From positions 32,287,076 to 32,351,075 of the forward strand of contig CM018037.1 of assembly GCA_008638375.1 (NCBI GenBank): DNA of 64,000 nucleotides. Reading direction: 5' to 3'. This DNA is from Nyssa sinensis (taxonomy: Eukaryota > Streptophyta > Magnoliopsida > Cornales > Nyssaceae). Positions 1 through 10,330 of this stretch are shown one piece after another. Every line of letters begins with the position of its first letter. The first letter of the stretch is position 1. Position numbers and translations under genes: made by a program. The notes under the pieces were generated by a model, which did no database searches, was not told the origin of the DNA, and was given only the letters and a program-made list of their open reading frames with translations.

Positions 1-1664
1 TTTAATTGAAATGAAATTAAAAATTGAGAAATTGAATTGTTATAATTGATAATCAATAGTTTTATTTAAAATTGGGATAAAATTTTTGGATAATAAAATA
101 TAATTAACCCTTAAAATTATAAAAAAAAAATTATCGAAATTTTAAAACAAATGATTGAGTTCGTAAGAGACAGTCACTCAACATCTCATTGAATAAATTT
201 CTGTGATGAAAAAAAGGTGGTGAGACATGTAATGGGTTTTCATTATTTTTGAGACATTAAATGTAAGCATAGTATAAATGAAAGTTTTCAATGAAGTGAT
301 AATTTTGGTAATGCAAATGGGATGTGATTTGAAAGTTAGGTACTGGTGCATTGGTGATGCTGCATGTCCTTTTTATGTGTGACTTGCTTGATATACTTTT
401 GCTTTGCTTATGAAAGAACACTGCTAGCTATGCATGTTGAGTTGAATTGATTAGAATCAACTAGCCAACAGGGGGAAGGATTGAGTTGGCTTATTCATGA
501 AATCTCATTCAAATAATGCAACTACAACCCAACCCAACTCAATTAAATTTTATTCCAACTAATTAAGATAGGCGATGTGTAGGATCGTAAAACAAGTAAA
601 GTTATTCGAACTCGACTTGTCAGGTTGCAAGATAAATAAGTTAGACTTGAATATATTTTGAAACTTATTAATTAGTTAAGCTTGACTCGTTAATCCAAAA
701 ATAGACTAATACCATAAATAAATAAATAAACTAACTCGAACTTGGTTCGTGATTTGTTTGATTAGAGATTCATTTAAAATTGGCTTTAAAAAATTTTACA
801 AATCGGCTTAAACACAATTTAAAGCTTATTTATTTTAATGAATCAAGTTAAACGGTAAATAATGCAATTAGCGTCTCAGTTGTATGTAGTAGACACTAAG
901 ACCTTATCTGTTAGGCATTTATGGTGTTTGCCAAGTTAACTAAGGCAGACCATCTCAATATTCTAGTGTTAAGATCTAGCTCTAAGCCATTTTGTATATA
1001 TAATACATTGATTAGGGTCAAAAACATTTTTTTTACACAACCAAGGGAAACTAGGAAAAAAATTTAGGGCGGCTAAAAATATTTAGTGGAAAATTTTTGG
1101 GCTTGACTAAAATTTTAAGACGAAAATGAAAAAAATGATGAGATTCTAAAAAATTTTAGTGAGAAATTTTGGTGTAAAAAATGGGAGAAATGATAGGATT
1201 CAATAAGTAAAGATTGGGTTAGGTAAAAAATTTAGGGTGGGCTAACTTGAAAATTGTTAAAATTTTACATGTATGAAATTTTAAAATTTTCAAAATTTAG
1301 GATAGGCTATAACCCGGGATAACTTACTAACACTCTTGTCCTCCTATACAACAATGAGAGGGGAAATCGAACCCACATTAACTATGTAGGAAGTAAACAC
1401 TCGTTAATTGCATAGAAATTGAACACTCGTATCACTATCCTAATTAGGGTCAAGGAATTTTTTACTAAATCCTAGTGAGTTTTTTTTTTTATTTAACCTG
1501 ACATAGGTAGGTTTTCACTTATTTACTGAATTCATGTTGTTTTTGGATATGATTTCAAAGCTTATTTTTTTTAATGAAATCGTATCTTGAAGATTCGAGT
1601 TTGAAATCGCATCTTCAATATGCAATTGTAAACCAATAACGATTTGGGATGATTTGTGCAAATT

Positions 1665-1698
1665 AACAAAAATTTGAGATGACTCTCAAATTTTTGTT
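1665..1698. repeat. perfect 15-bp inverted repeat with 4-nt loop
   Basis: The left arm 1665-1679 and right arm 1684-1698 are perfect reverse complements separated by four bases. The flanks carry weaker inverted and direct copies of a string like GCATCTTCAATRTGC, so this may be the centre of an old palindromic miniature transposon. No protein is implied. Confidence 0.75.
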
Positions 1699-4324
1699 AG
1701 TTTGAAATCGCACATTGAAGATGCAATTTTGTTAAAAAAAAAATGACTTTAAAATCGCATTTTGAAAATATAACTTTAAAAATTAAGTTTGATAAATAAG
1801 TAAAAACTTAGATGGATCATATTAAATCAAACCCAAATTACATGGGTTTGGTAAAAAATTATAGGATCAAGCATTAACTAGGTTGAAAATATAAAAAATG
1901 GTTTTTGCTATTTTTTAAACCTTGTAATAATGTGAATATTATTTGAATCTTTCAGCAATGATCTATATATGAGAAGGTCAAACGGTCCACTTTGTATACA
2001 CGGTGTGTTTGGGGAATTAACATTCTAGATTAGAGGGAAGCCCTAAGTCCAAATTTTCATGCCAAAACACCAAACAATTCGCGTTGACCTTCAAATATGT
2101 CCTTTGACAAAATTGGAAGTCATAACTTTATCTAACCTCCTATTCAAAGTAACCCCTTTATGGCTTTAACAATTTGTTTAGTGCTTATGTTACCGAATCA
2201 TGGTGGCTTAATAAAATAGGATGTCATAAATTTGTCCTAACCTCTCATTCAAAGTGACCCTTTTGAGGCTCTTAACACTTTTTTTTAGTGTCATCTTACC
2301 GTATAGTGTTTGGCGGTGTAAACTTGCGAGAGTTAGAAGGAAAAGAGAAGAAAATGAAAATTTATTTCATAGTTAGTTTAAAAATTGGAGAGGCCAAAGA
2401 GTGGTCGCTTAACCTTATTTGATTCATTTTTTTTCTTTCCAAAAGTAAAAAGAGAGCCAGTAAAAGAATTAAAGAATTAGTAATTATGTATTTTGACAAT
2501 AATTTTAAAATAACAAGACGAAAATATTATATTATTTTTTTCCTTATATTGAAGAATTTACATTTTCCATTCATCTCTTTAATAATTAGTGTTATCCACT
2601 CTTATCATTTTTCTTCTTTTATTTTATAGATGAATCGGACACACTTTATCCTTTACGATGACTTGAACACCCCCCCCCCCCAAACCTTTTCAAGAGATGG
2701 AGAGAATACCCACCAACCTAGAGTTTGTTGGTCTTTTCTTCCTACTTATTTAAACACAGTGTTAGACCTTCGAGGTCTCCACTCTTGTATTGCAAATCTT
2801 AGGGAGTGAGAAGCAAATAAGGTTGTAAACAAACCGAGCCGAGCAGTATGTTAATCAAGTTTGGCTCGTTAAAAAAAATGAGTTTTAAATTGTGTTCAAG
2901 TCAACTTGTTAATTTTTGAGTCAATCTCGAACGAGCTTTTAATTGAGCCGATTGCAAGCTCAGCTCGAGTAGATTGATTTTTTGTATAGAATTAGACCTA
3001 CTTTTGTCTTAACAAGACTAACTCAATAAATTAACGAATCTCAAAATATGTTCAACTTAGTTTGCAAGCTAATCTCGAATGAATTTCTAACCAAGCCGAA
3101 CGTAAATAACTCGGCTCGTTTTAAGCAAGAACCCAAACTGCAAATCCTGTTTGTGATCTAATACTAATAAAAAGGATGCAATTATTTTAAATATAGCAAG
3201 GAAAATTTAACAGTGAGGAAATTATCAAGCTAGAACCATTTCTGAGCGGTTATAACTGTGATAGCTACACAAGACCTCGCAATCACACACACAGGACAAA
3301 TTTGGGGCAAGTAGGCTCCATTCATGGACAATATATGGACTTGGTGTCTGAAAAGGCCTAAACGTCATTGATAATGACAATGGAAGCAAGCTTCTGGCTC
3401 TATCACTAACGAATCCAAGCAATGCAGTTGTCACTATTAGGAATGGCTGCTATTACAATATTCTGTTCACACCAAATCAATGTCCTTTTTTCTTCTCTTC
3501 CCCATCTCATGTATTGGTAAAGACAATGTTGCAGCACCAACATTGGAGATTTTCTTCATTCTAGTTCCATCCTCTTCATTGTTATTGAAAATATGTTGTG
3601 CGAAATTAATCAAATCATACAATGATGTAATATCAAACAAAATAGTTAAGCAAAAACATATAGGAAAGACACGAGATCATATACCTAGTTTGGAAAAATG
3701 ACTACGTACACGAGTAGCAATGATAAATTCATTATCTTTCAAAGTAATTACAACAATAAAATACTCACAAACTCAAAATCTACATTTGCACCCAATGAGT
3801 GGTCACAAAGCGGCTCCCCTTATATAATGATCAAACTCTAGAATAATAATAATATTATATAGAGATTAACAAAATTATCAAATCTGAAATAAGTCAATGC
3901 AAAAAACCTACAGGCATCCAAATAGGAAGTCTTTTCCATTCGGATGGAGAAGTCGCAACAAAACCAATTTAATTTTTGGATTGAATCGGATCACAAGTAG
4001 ATCATAAAAAATTTAGGTAAATTTATGACAACTAGCAAACAGAATATACTAGCTTCTGGCAGTACTGCGTTTTCTTCAGCAAAATTATTTGGGGGTGTTG
4101 CTTTGTTAGTTTCCCTGTAGATGCATACAAAGAAAGAAGTTTCTAGGAAAAGATCCATCCCTTGTTGAATCTCACTAGTACTAGTTTTTGCCATCTATGA
4201 TAATAGTTGTTGGTCCCAGGGGGACCAAGCCAAGCAACACCACCTATTTACCGTGAATTTGTACTATCTGTCCCTTAAAATTGTTGGAGAACCCATGAAA
4301 CCATCAGTCATATTAGTAGTTCTT

Positions 4325-4328
<4 letters not shown>

Positions 4329-4363
<35 letters not shown>

Positions 4364-4372
4364 CATACATAT
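4329..4372. repeat. (TA)n/(CATA)n microsatellite
   Basis: A run of TA dinucleotides is followed by three CATA units and more TA. Simple repeat in intergenic DNA. Confidence 0.9.
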
Positions 4373-5561
4373 ATATTTTGCAAAGCCGTGACCTCTACTA
4401 ACATGCTGTGTTGAACCAGGACAACTTGGGCGAATTCATAATGTTGGTCGTCTTTTCCAACGCTTCTTGTTCTGCATTTCCAAAGATAAATATCTAGATG
4501 CTGGATGTATACCTTCTACCAAAGTTTGGACATTGGCATTGTACTATGCAGCACCTAGTATCTGTGTGTGTGTATATTTTCCAACTGGGCTTTTGAGGAG
4601 TGTGAGCCACAGTTTCTTATATATTTAACTATAATTAAATTTTTTTGGACCACATTTCTTGTAAATAAAAGCTTATACGAAATAATGGTAAAAGACTTTA
4701 ATTTACGATTCAATTACAGGATCAAAGACTATGATTAATGAGATCAGTCTCAGTTACCAAAAAAAAAAAAGAAAAAAGGAAGAGAAATGTTACCTTGGTA
4801 TACATTTGTGTATGAGAGATACAAAATTTATTAATTAGCAAAGTAATTACTAGTTTTCATTCATTTGGATGGAGTGGAGTGCTTGTATTGTTTATTTTGG
4901 GTTGCTTTTCTTTACTAAAGTGGATGGTTTCTCTTCTCTTTTTTCTATTATTTAGAAATTTTAATATCATTGCAAAGATTATGCATATTATATATCGTAC
5001 ATAATATACTTATATCAATCACATTACAAAAATTTACTTTTCTTTCGTGACTGAATGTAACAACACTCCTTTTCATTTGTTCTTATCTTCAAGAAAAGAA
5101 TATTAAGAATTAATACCAAACTTTTAGAGAATATCCCATTAGGTGGGGTTTGACCAATAGTAGATTGTCCTACGTGTAGTGATTATAGCCCAGTGTTCAA
5201 CAATTGACTACCTTCCAAGTGTTTTTTAGGTTTTATTTTCCATCATTACCTACTTTTAAGTATTAAAACAAGGATAGGCTACCTTTAGCATTGCACCCAA
5301 AAAGGTTTACAAGATGCTAAAACTATCAATTATCCACTTCATTATATCATTAAGAAAAATTACTAAACATAACTTATTTTTTACTACTAGAAATGAGTTA
5401 AGGGAACTATATGTATTTATTTATTATAATGAAGTCAATTACTTTGCATATGAAAAAATAAGATAATAAAATTATATATATTTATTATAATGGGATTCAT
5501 CACCTTGCGTTTATGAATGAGAAAATAGAATAAAAAAACACATTATATATATATATATATA

Positions 5562-6550
5562 TGATGCTGTACTTTTTCGTCCTGACACATAGTAGGCTCC
5601 GTGTGCACCATATTATCCGCTTTGGGCTTAAGAGTCCTCACGGCTTTGTTCTTCCTGGGCGGAAAAGGCCTGATGCAAGGGAGAGGACGACTGAGACTTA
5701 TAAGCGACATCAGTGCCTGACTCCTATTCGATGTGGGACTCAAAGTGGCACAACAGCTACACCCCCAATCGGGACTGGTGGAGCACTGGAACGAGGCACG
5801 TGGCCCAAGCGTTCCCACAGACGACGCCAAACTGATGCTGCACTTTTTCGTCCTGACACATAGTAGGCTCCGTGTGCACCATATTGTCCGCTTTGGGCTT
5901 AAGAGCCCTCACGGCTTTGTTCTTCCTGGGCGGAGAAGGCCTGATCCAAGGGAGAGGACGACTGAGACTTATAAGCGACGTCAGTGCCTGACTCCTATTC
6001 GATGTGGGACTCAAAGTGGCACAACAGCTGCTTGGGCCACGTGCCTCGTTCCAGTGCTCCACCAGTCCCGACTGGGGGGAGTAGCTGTTGTGCCACTTTG
6101 AGTCCCACATCGAATAGGAGTCAGGCACTAACGTCGCTTATAAGTCTCAATCGTCCTCTCTCTTGCATCAGGCCTTTTCCGCCCAGGAAGAACAAAGCCG
6201 TGAGGGCTCTTAAGCCCAAAGCGGACAATATGGTGCACACGGAGCCTACTATGTGTCAGGACGAAAAAGTGCAGCATCAGTTTGGCGCCGTCTGTGGGAA
6301 CGCTTGGGCCATGTGTCTCGTTCTCGTGCTCCACTAGTCCCGACTGGGGGAGTAGCTGTTGTACCACTTTGAGTCCCACATCGAATAGGAGTCGGATACT
6401 GATGTCGCTTATAAGCTCCAATCGTCCTCTCCCTTGCATCAGGCCTTTTCCGCCCAGGAAGAACAAAGCCGTGAGGGCTCTTAAGCCCAAAACGGACAAT
6501 ATGGTGCATGCAGAACCTACTATGTGACAGGACGAAAAAGTGCAGCATCA
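5562..6550. mobile_element. palindromic TRIM cluster (four 194-bp LTRs)
   Basis: Four LTRs of exactly 194 bp each lie at 5562-5755 and 5833-6026 (minus orientation) and 6086-6279 and 6357-6550 (plus orientation). Each starts TGTTGT and ends GCAGCATCA in its own orientation. Between LTRs of one pair lies a ~77-bp internal segment holding a primer-site-like string TTGGCGCCGTCTGTGGGAA just after the LTR and a purine tract near GGGGGAGTAGC just before the next LTR. That is the anatomy of a terminal-repeat retrotransposon in miniature, with no coding capacity. The centre (6027-6085) is a truncated plus-orientation internal segment lacking the primer site. Flanks on both sides read ATATA, compatible with a 5-bp target duplication but uninformative because the site is a TA repeat. 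Confidence 0.85.
6280..6302 (+). other. TRIM primer-binding-site-like sequence
   Basis: Directly after the LTR end at 6279 comes GTTTGGCGCCGTCTGTGGGA, the position and TGGCGCC core expected of a reverse-transcription primer site. The same string occurs in minus orientation before 5833 and before 9397. TGG-start primer sites with GCGCC are known in plant Ty3/gypsy-type elements; the tRNA used here is not determined. Confidence 0.6.
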
Positions 6551-7386
6551 ATATATATTATTTTATTATTAAACTTTTAAGAGTAGAACCTTCAAATTCA
6601 TCTTCATTTTGGTATTTTCTTTAAATTCGAAGGCTATGAGTTCTACATTTTAACATTTTTATTCTAACCATACCAGTTTTAAAATCATTATTCATTCTTT
6701 AAATCTTACTTTAATAATATTATTTATATCCAAAATATAATTATTTAACATATATTTATTCAAAATTCAATTATTTAAATCTTTAATTGAGTGATAGGTT
6801 GATGATTTTTTATAATAAAAAATAATAATTTCAAAATATATAATTAATAATTAGAGTATTATAAAAATAATTAATGAATAAACAGTGTATGAATAATGAT
6901 TTGAATGATGAATAATGAACCTTCAAATTTAAAAATAAAAAATGAAAATACTATTCATATCTTCAAATTTTATGAAAATATGGAGATGGGTTGAATATTA
7001 CTTTTTGCTTCTCCGTTTGAAGATGGATTGGAGATACTCTAAGAAAACAAATTAACACAATATTTTTTTTATTTTTATTTTTAAACATCTATCCATGGAC
7101 ATTGCTTTTAATCATTTCTTATTGCAAACGATGTAACAAGATGAATAATCCACCCTAGAATTATTTGTTCCCCCGCATTTATCCGTTCTATTCCCTGGTT
7201 ACTTACCGAATTTGATTCTAAATCAAATAAAAACTATTGATATATTTTATGACATTTAAATTTGAAAATAATAACAAAGTCATACCATCCCAATTTGGAT
7301 TAAAAAAATAAAGAAGGGATAAAATCAAATATTCTTTTTCACAATCTACATACTACATGACTAGGAATGCGGTAAAAAGAATTTTT
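6551..7386. other. AT-rich spacer, nothing recognised
   Basis: Very AT-rich sequence between the TRIM cluster and the solo LTR, with many TAAT/ATTT runs. I see no coding, RNA-gene or clear repeat structure. Confidence 0.5.
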
Positions 7387-7391
7387 GTCAT

Positions 7392-8019
7392 TGATATACC
7401 ACTATGTGACACACCAACCACTGCATGACACATGTAATTGCAAGATCGGCTCACGACCAATAATACAGCTCATGCTCGGTCATATAACTTGTGCTCGGTC
7501 GCTCAGCTCAGGCTCGGTCATATATCTCATCCTCGGTCAGTCAAGGGCATAACCTACTTGGGCCGAGCTCATAATATCAAAGCAGGACTGCTCTCCCATA
7601 AAGACTAACTTGTATAGATGCAAGCCTGCAGTACAACACATCGATGATCAGACCTAATCACCGCCTCAGTGAGCACCAAGCAGGAAATAAGGAAGCTATC
7701 CCCAACAAGGAAACTGCCACACTGAGTTACCATATTCAACAAGGTAACTAATATCTCCGGAGATTCAATCCCTATATTCATGGCTCCAAATCCTAATCAA
7801 CTTAGGAGAGACATTGCCTATAAATTCAACCCTAAAGGTACATTTTATGGTCATGCTCATTATTTTGGCTTTCATTACAAGTCTTTCAATTCAGTTCATT
7901 AACTTAAGCATCGGAGCGGCTATCGCCGGAGCCAACCCGGTGGTCCTCTGATCTTCTGTTTTAAGTGTTTCGCAAGGAGCCGAGCTTAGATCTCACGTGG
8001 GTCAAAAAGTGCAGCATCA
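7392..8019 (+). mobile_element. solo LTR (gypsy-like) with 5-bp target duplication
   Basis: The 628-bp segment begins TGATAT, ends GCAGCATCA, and is flanked by perfect direct repeats GTCAT at 7387-7391 and 8020-8024. Inside, a CTATAAAT promoter-like box sits near 7820, followed by a region with CTTAAGCATCGGAGCGGC and a GC-rich CCGGAGCCAACCCGG block, features I associate with plant Ty3/gypsy (Tat-like) LTRs. Near the start (about 7450-7545) the motif CTCGGTCA or a close variant recurs several times and may be a promoter-element array. No internal region or second LTR is present, so it is a solo LTR left by recombination. Family assignment is inference; the terminal structure is seen directly. 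Confidence 0.8.
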
Positions 8020-8024
8020 GTCAT

Positions 8025-9116
8025 CTTGTAGAAAAAGAGTATAAATAAGCAAAGGGTTTTTCACAATTTAATTATTTTTTATCATACATAATCGTCAACA
8101 AGAATTTGATTTTTTATACAAACTTGATATTGATAAATCCGTGAGTGTAGAAATTCATTTCGGACAATTAAACTTTTTTAAACTATTTCTTTTTAAGAAT
8201 TAAAAAAATTGTGTCAAAATAATAGATACTAAGAAAAACAAAAGACCTTAAACACGTAATAAAACTTGAAATATGACTTATAAGAGATGCAATTCGGACA
8301 AGTTAGTCCGAGCCCATCTCAATAAATTAAGAGCTTAAATTGTATTTTGAATATTTAAGGACATAAATCTAAGCCAACAACAGATCGGGTGTTTGGACAG
8401 ACGCTGAGCAACTCGAGGCTGAGTCATTTAATTGTATATTAAATGTTTTATTTTGGACCATTAGATGAATTAAGAAAATAAGTCACAGCCATTGGTTTAA
8501 AATGTATATATTATCTTTAGGACTTTTGTATTTCTCATCAAAGCACAATCAAGTCTCCGTGAGGTGACCCCACCACGTGCTAGCACTGCCACCGAGCTAC
8601 CGTCACTGAGCCATCGACCATCTCTTCGTCATCAAGAGCTCAAACCAATAACCATCGGCGATCGATCAAGCCCAACCGATAACATGACCGACGAGGTTAC
8701 AAGCGTTGACCACTGTAAGTTGATCAGATCCACGATCGCATCTAGCAATTGATTCAACGGGAGATCGATTCATGGAGAGATCGCATCTAGCAATAACATT
8801 GCCTCCCAGAATTTCAGGTACTTTTCACTTGGTTTGAATAAGTAGTAGAAAAAGAAAATAAGAAGAGAGGATTAGTTATGAGATAAAAAAAAAAAAAAAA
8901 AAAGAGAGTAGAGTAGAAGGTAATTCTTCTTTTATACTTGGATAACTAATGAAAGAAAAGAAAAGAAAAATTAATATGATTTTTATTTGGAAATGATAAA
9001 GGAGATAAAGAAAATGAAATGATTTTATATTATTTTACTATTATACCTTTTTAAATTAAGCATACTAATAATTAATAATTTAACTGTAGTTAAAGTGTGT
9101 TCCAACTTATTACAGG
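8025..9116. other. intergenic, nothing coding recognised
   Basis: It contains an AT-rich part, a less AT-rich stretch around 8540-8830 with an open frame that shows no recognisable domain, and a poly(A)/AAAG tract near 8886-8905. No gene is supported. Confidence 0.5.
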
Positions 9117-9611
9117 TGATGCTGTATTTTTTTGTCCTGACACATAGTAGGCTTCCTAGCACAATATTGTCCGCTTTGCCTACCCGTGGGTCTTGCGGCT
9201 CACGGCTTTGTTCTTCCAGAGAGGAAAAGGCCTTGTGCTAGGAAGAGAGTAACTTGGGACTTATAAGCGACGCTAGTGTCCCACTCCTAACCGATGTAAG
9301 ACTCAAAGTGACACAACAGCTACTCCCCCTAGTCGGGACTTGTGGAGCACAAGAACGAGGCACGTGGCCCAAGCGTTCCCACAGACGGCGCCAAACTGAT
9401 CTACATTTTTTTGTCCTGGCACATAGTAGGCTCTCTAGCATAATATTGTCCGCTTTGCCTGCCCGTGGGTCTTACGCCCAGGGTCTTGCGGCTTACGACT
9501 TTGTTCTTCCAGGGAGAAAAATGCCTTGTGCTAAGAAGAGAGCAGCCTGAGACTTTTAAGCGACGCCAATGCCCGACTCCTAACCGATGTGGGACTCAAA
9601 GTGGCACAACA
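9117..9611 (-). mobile_element. TRIM element, complete with two LTRs
   Basis: Two LTRs at 9117-9318 and 9397-9611, in minus orientation, flank a 78-bp internal segment. It is the same family as the cluster at 5562-6550: TGATGCTG / CACAACA ends, the same primer-site-like TTGGCGCC string (seen as GGCGCCAA on the plus strand near 9388) and the same purine-rich tract. The flanks ACAGG (9112-9116) and ATAGG (9612-9616) differ at one base and look like an aged 5-bp target duplication. The LTRs differ from each other by several indels, so the insertion is old. Confidence 0.82.
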
Positions 9612-9616
9612 ATAGG

Positions 9617-10330
9617 AATATGTCTTAATAAAATTTAATAGCTGATTATTGCATGAGCAACTTGCTCCTCCTTGGTAAATAATGTGTATTTGAATACCCT
9701 AAGATAGATGTGTCATTTTTATTTTAAATTTTATAATTTTAAGAGTAATATTGGTATTATTAAAAATTCATTAAATTCTTATTTCCTTTTTCTCCATTTC
9801 TTTCCACTTTTAGAGGGATAACAAAATTGTTCAAATGAGGGTTAAGCTCTCTCTTTTTTTTCTTCCTAATTTTTAAAACAAACATAATAGCTCCTCTTCT
9901 TTCTTCTTTCCCTCATTTTCTTTTCAATTTCTTCCATCCAAAGATAGTATTTGTTGTCGAAGTCCTTGGCAGCCCACTCATCAAGTTTAAAATGTTTTAT
10001 TGTGTGTGAAATTGTAGTGCTGATTTGTTTTGGCTGAATTTTTTTTTGGGCTCGGATTTAACCCGGTATCAATGAACTTGAACATGGGTTGATCTTGTCT
10101 TGGGCTTGGATTGGGTTAGGAGCTTTGGGCTTATGATCGGACTCGGGCTGGATAGACCTCAGGAGTCAAGCCTGACAGCACGAGTTGCAGTTCTAAGATA
10201 GTTATGACATGGAGACGACGTCGTATTCATTTATCGCTAACATCGAAAGCCCGGATCAGTTCATCTGATCCTCGGTTCATTTCCTCCTCCAAGCGCTAGA
10301 GAAGCGACTATCAGTCATCCCTCATCAATC
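9617..10330 (+). promoter_or_regulatory. upstream region of eIF3g
   Basis: The AT-rich spacer becomes more balanced in composition over the last ~320 bp before the eIF3g start codon, with CT-rich strings (for example near 10280-10295) typical of a plant 5' untranslated region. No convincing TATA box was found close to the likely transcription start, as is common for housekeeping genes. Limits are approximate. Confidence 0.4.

Larger units (their letters stand above)
1..5561. other. intergenic AT-rich DNA, no supported gene
   Basis: No open frame here resembles a known protein, and the few short frames lack splice or codon support. It holds a perfect short hairpin (1665-1698), a C homopolymer near 2671, a degenerate repeat rich in GAGCC/CTCGA motifs (about 590-860 and 2820-3130), a loose ~110-bp direct repeat about 2100-2290, and TA/CATA microsatellites at 4329-4372 and 5543-5561. 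A frame at 3991-4194 on the minus strand has a plausible start but no recognisable domain and no partner exon that I could find. Confidence 0.6.

Noticed and set aside
3225..4194. Short frames with a plausible ATG on the minus strand (3225-3434, 3991-4194)
   Set aside because: No domain, no splice partner that extends them, and composition like the surrounding DNA.
5543..6551. Overlapping open frames of 95-123 codons on both strands
   Set aside because: They are translations of the TRIM LTRs read in both directions, repeat with the LTRs, and have no protein family features.
9238..9550. Open frames of 67 and 98 codons
   Set aside because: Same reason: they fall entirely within the second TRIM.
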